A stretch of DNA of 64,000 nt from contig JAMXBB010000009.1 of assembly GCA_024138015.1 (NCBI GenBank), positions 14,849,599-14,913,598 of the forward strand. Direction: 5' to 3'. The position numbers and the translations under genes are program-made. This document shows positions 59,883 to 64,000 of the stretch, piece after piece; within the stretch, counting starts at the first letter, position 1; every line of letters begins with the position of its first letter. The DNA comes from Lumnitzera littorea. Taxonomy: Eukaryota; Streptophyta; Magnoliopsida; Myrtales; Combretaceae. The notes beneath the pieces are model-generated. The model was not told the DNA's origin. It ran no database searches and saw only the letters and a list, made by a program, of their open reading frames with translations.

Positions 59883-61285
59883 CTAAATGAAAAGTTACAT
59901 CTCTGAACTTACATTCTTAAGTGCTTGTAAAACACCATTCTTAGGAAACTTTTACATTTTTGTTTTCCCACAATTTCTCTCTCCTAAATCAAGAACAATC
60001 AGATACACTAATTACTGAAATCTAAAAAGTGTTGTCCTATAGAATAATGTGATTGCTATCGTAATTTCTCTACACACTTATTTGCATATTAGAGAAGATC
60101 TACCTTTATTCCTTTAGCAAACTCGATGTAAGAATAGGATTGGCAATTACATGGCTCCAAATCATTCCTTTATCTTTTTTTTTTCCCTTGTTTATTCCAT
60201 GTCATTTTTTTTACAAGCCATAATCAATATTATCAAACTTAAACTAAAAGATTGACCTATAAATGAGAAAGGTTTAAGATTTGAGAAGATCAACTATAGT
60301 TGAATCGGAATTAAACTAGGGTAATAGAAATTATCTATATCTTGAAGAATTCAAAGTTGAAAACTTTTAACAGTCTATTTTTTATTTTTTTAATCTACAT
60401 TTATTTTTTAGCTAATTGGTTTGTTTTCTAAAAAATACAAGAGAAAATAATATATTCTAATATGGAAAAACTTGATGAATTTTTATAAAAACCCGATTGG
60501 ATCGATAAGGTTAATTGGTTAAACTAAGGTCATTATCAACGAGGGTTAAAAGGATGATTTGTGAGAGTCTCTAAAATTGAGTTTAGGACAACTAAGTCTA
60601 GATTTAGGACTTTTTAAGGAAAGTTAATCGATTGAATCCAAACTTTACAACTAAGATGGAAAAGTTAGACAAAGTAACACAATGAAGTTAGATTTTAGAA
60701 TTAATGACTCAAAATCCCAATTTTGTCCTTACAAGTAAGATTATTTAATATAATACTAAAATACTTGGAACTCATAAAATTGAGCTCGAATTGTGACAAG
60801 AATTCAGAGATAAGTTAATTAAACTATAAAACGAGATAATATAGTATAACTTACTATATGAATACACTCATATTTTTATGAGTGTACTCGATATAAATAA
60901 TAATTATACTTGTAAATTAATCATGATTTATATAATTATATATAATGTGTTGAATTCACCCGAATAATTAAGAGAATATATCTTAAAAATAAAAGATATA
61001 TTAGAAACTTAATTATATGAGTACAATTATATATTAAGCATGATATATATATGGGTATAGACCTATATATTAATAAATAACTAAATATTAATTAAGTATA
61101 CCTAAAATCCTAAAATAGTTGCAAATCTTATCCAAAAACATTCATTTGTAGCTAGGAATTTCTAGAATTCACCATAGCAAGCTGGGAAAACTAAGGATGT
61201 TGAATCAATGGTAATTGCCTAAAGAAAGGACACCTCCTACTTGGAAAAAGGAGAAAGAAAATTAAAAAAAAAAAATCCCATACGG
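59883..61285. other. Intergenic DNA, possibly including the start of LTR-like block B
   Basis: No gene or RNA found. The right part (from about 60900) is A+T-rich and may belong to the LTR-like block that follows, but I could not fix a 5' terminus. Confidence 0.45.
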
Positions 61286-61289
61286 CAGA

Positions 61290-62932
61290 AAATCCCCTAT
61301 AAATAGCAAACCCAAGCATAATAGTTTTAGTTTAGCAATTTGGAACTTAGAATTGAGAGGAAAAAAAACTGGAAAATAGAACACATTAAGAAAAATATAC
61401 CCAAAACTAAAGCAACCACCGTGCCTCCACCGCACTCGACCCAGACGACTAGCTGGCGACCAATCCAACCGGCCACCACCAGTCCAGGCAATGTTTAGGT
61501 CGTCCAACATATCCCCAATTGCTGCCATCCACCGTAGTATCTAAGAACAGCTAGGTTGATTCTTTTTTCTATTTTTCAATAATTTGTAAAAAAGTACCTA
61601 AACCACCTAGAAAATTATAAAAAAAAATTGTAGTTGGGTTATTTTGAACATGCTTTCATATGATATTTTTATTTTTGAAAAATTTGTAATATTCAATATA
61701 CTTGCTTAAGAAAACTACTATTCATCCTAAATTTGAATTATAAAATGAATGTATTAAATGGTGTTGTTTCTACTTTTAAATTTTTGTGTAGGATGTGTAT
61801 GATATATATATATAATTTCTATATAGCTCAAATTTTGATTTGAATATTTTTAATATTTATTATATTTTTTGGCCTAAATAACTCGAAAATAGGCTGAAAT
61901 TGTGAAATAAATAGGAAATTATGAAATTAAATAATGAAATGGACATGTACCGATCTCTAGTAAATAATAACAATGTTGGGTCAGATTGAAATTAATTTGG
62001 TGTAAAAATGATCATAATAGAGTAATTTAGGATAATTTAAGGGTAAAATCGTGAATACGAATATATAGGTGATATGTTGAAAACTTGAAACCAAATAATA
62101 ACTGAGTTCTCCATATTTTTAAGAGTTTATAAAAATTTTCAAGGAATTATTTGGTGACCCGAACTATTATTATGAATTTACATAGTAAAATGGCTTAAAT
62201 TATAAGTAGAGACTTATCATTAGTGATAATAAGTTAAAATGAATTAAATAGTTATATAAAAAACTATATATGAGGTTGCTGATCAGATTAGATAAAAATG
62301 GTATTTTTAATATATTTATTGATATTTTTTGACCGTGATACGTTATAGATATATTAAGGTTACATAATACTCATATTATAGCATTATATTGACAAATCAA
62401 GTAAAATACAAGTTAATAATGTAAATTACGTATAATACGATAATATTTATATAGATATGTATAACAGTATTAAAAACTCGAACTATTCATTAAAAGTCAT
62501 CTCTAGAAACACAATTCGTAACATGTGTCGTTAGGTCTGTATGAACCTAATGATACTAATTTTATTAAAATCGGACAATCTTAGGTAATATAACCTATAA
62601 TTCTATAATATTCTAGAATGCATATATTACGGTAACCCAATTGAAATTAAAACGTAATTTAATCAATTAAAAGTACGTTTCGATACGATCGAAACGATAT
62701 ATAATACATAATAGCATAAATTATGTATATTATCAATAATTAATAATTTAACTCGATATATATAATAATAAAACTATATATTATTGAGATAATATTTATA
62801 TATATATATAACCGTTTTAAATTAAATCCTAATATTTTCGTAATTATTACGAAAACTGAAATTGGGTTTTATGTGTGTATAAGATCTCCTAGTAGTCAGG
62901 CTATTAATAGCTCGAGTTTATCGTAGCGAACA
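61290..62932 (+). mobile_element. LTR-like block B, plus orientation, truncated at its 3' side
   Basis: 'cctataaatag' near 61299 is a TATA box matching that of block A. The sequence from about 62440 to 62930 aligns with the reverse complement of 33990-33430, including 'gtttcgatacgatcgaaac'. A G+C-richer segment at 61410-61500 is 5' leader-like; the 88-codon minus frame there is not a gene. At 62932 the alignment to block A stops and sequence in the opposite orientation begins. Confidence 0.6.
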
Positions 62933-64000
62933 TTGTTACGCCCCGAAGTCGCAGAGTCACAACAGTTCTACCGTGTAAACCATTCTATGATAGTAACTGG
63001 CCTCACAGTACCTATTATAGACATGATCTACACAAGGCATTGACGACTCCTCGCTTTGAAGTAAACAGTCCGATTAACAGTTAAACTACAATTATGATAA
63101 ATATTACAAATTTCTAATAAACATATATAATTATATGTAAGTCCATAGAGCTTCCCAGGAAGTTTTACATAAACACAACAGTTCACTAAATTACATAATA
63201 ACTATCAGTTTTTCATCCTTAACTACAAGGACACTTTATCTACACATCATTACTAAGTAGATTGATCCTCATACCCTCGGCTTCAAAAGGATTAACCTCT
63301 GGGTAATTGTAAGGTGGCATGTTATTTGAACAGTTCAGAAATCAGGACCTGCAAAAGGATCTATAAGGGTATGAGCAACTATAGCTTAGTAAGTTGAATT
63401 GGAGACTCATGACTGCATACAAGTACAAACAAGATTATCAATCAATTAATTTCATGTAATGCAACAATCAAGTGTCATCGCACAACGTAGTCTGGTCCAT
63501 TATGAAATTAGAGAAATTTCACCCGCTTTAATCCGAGTTGAGGAGTTCTATGTTATGCAGCAGCTCACAACCAAACCTAGGCTTGTGCAATAGAGACCTC
63601 GCTCCTCCCGCGACTACCTTCGAACCATTGACTTCACTCTCGCTGCGACCTTCTCTCCTGTTACTTAGTTCGAGTGAGGATAAAGAAGGAATCATTATGC
63701 AATCCTGTGCTATCCCTTTCGAAGGGGTCGGTATTTGGTTGGAGAATCCTAACAATCTCCTAACGAGTTGCAATGCATGATATTTTAGGTCATTAAAGTC
63801 GAATAAGATTAAATTTCATTTAGGGTTTTCAAACAATTCACACCAATTCAATCATAACACAAAATCTATCATACTACAATTTTAGCACGAATTCAGATAC
63901 ATCAAACACATGCGTAAACTACTTACAATCATAACAATATATAATCCTAAGTCTCTGAGTATCCTATAATAGTACTCTATTACAATAAGTAATAACCCAA
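62933..64000 (-). mobile_element. LTR-like block C, minus orientation, inserted into block B; runs off the window
   Basis: Begins 'tgttacgccccg', which on the minus strand gives the classical LTR 3' end '...cggggcgtaaca'. From there to the window end it aligns in the same orientation with 32323-33430 of block A ('ccttcgaaccat', 'ggtcggtatttgg', and a long A+T-rich tail). Open frames at 63528-63780 on both strands are LTR sequence, not genes. Confidence 0.65.

Noticed and set aside
61262..61528. 88-codon minus-strand frame
   Set aside because: It lies across the TATA and leader segment of LTR-like block B; its apparent composition reflects the G+C-richer leader.

Overview
The window is nuclear DNA of a flowering plant, very probably a eudicot. 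It is strongly A+T-rich, its genes carry many GT-AG introns, its three recognisable genes belong to land-plant families, and the rest is mostly decayed plant transposable elements. I cannot name the species. No rRNA, functional tRNA, CRISPR or prokaryote-like gene was seen.

Genes. (1) 5465-8193 (+): a two-exon L-type lectin-domain receptor-like kinase of 678 aa, closest to the LecRK-S.5 type, with an intact RD kinase. (2) 10237-17511 (-): a 16-exon STRUBBELIG-RECEPTOR FAMILY gene of 719 aa, SRF6/SRF7-like, with one LRR-sized unit per exon. Its kinase domain has lost the catalytic Asp (HKN for HRD) and carries DCG for DFG. Genes 1 and 2 are convergent, about 2 kb apart. (3) 39210-43504 (-): an 8-exon gene of 274 aa for a mitochondrial K+-H+ exchange-related protein (Mit_KHE1/DUF2343 type). 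All three models were built by joining splice sites and checking phase; each gives an unbroken frame.

Layout. 1-5.4 kb: intergenic DNA with one copy of a ~0.75-kb repeat (R1). 5.4-17.6 kb: the two receptor-kinase genes. 17.6-39 kb: gene-poor, with decayed 5S-rRNA-like (Cassandra-type) terminal repeats at 21.4-22.2 kb, a 0.2-kb tandem duplication at 23.9-24.35 kb, an old LTR-like block at 32.3-35 kb and an inverted copy of the repeat (R2) at 36.8-37.6 kb. 39.2-43.5 kb: the KHE1-type gene. 43.8-55.1 kb: a nested pair of Ty3/gypsy retrotransposons. The outer one is a chromovirus-like remnant whose protease region was split by an inner Athila-type element with 1.2-1.3-kb LTRs and a TTTAT target-site duplication. 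The inner element keeps gag-protease but has lost reverse transcriptase, RNase H and integrase. 56.7-57.9 kb: a candidate hAT-like element containing an Emigrant/pogo-like MITE. 59.3-59.9 kb: a small TRIM retrotransposon with 180-bp LTRs, a Met-tRNA primer site and near-perfect TSDs. 61.3-64 kb: two LTR-like blocks of the 32-35-kb family, one inserted into the other in opposite orientation.

No operon-like cooperation exists. The two receptor kinases are neighbours, but the sequence gives no evidence that they act in one pathway. The most informative structure is the nested retrotransposon: removing the inner element and one TSD leaves the outer protease reading frame open across the site. I found nothing that looks like a wholly new biological system.
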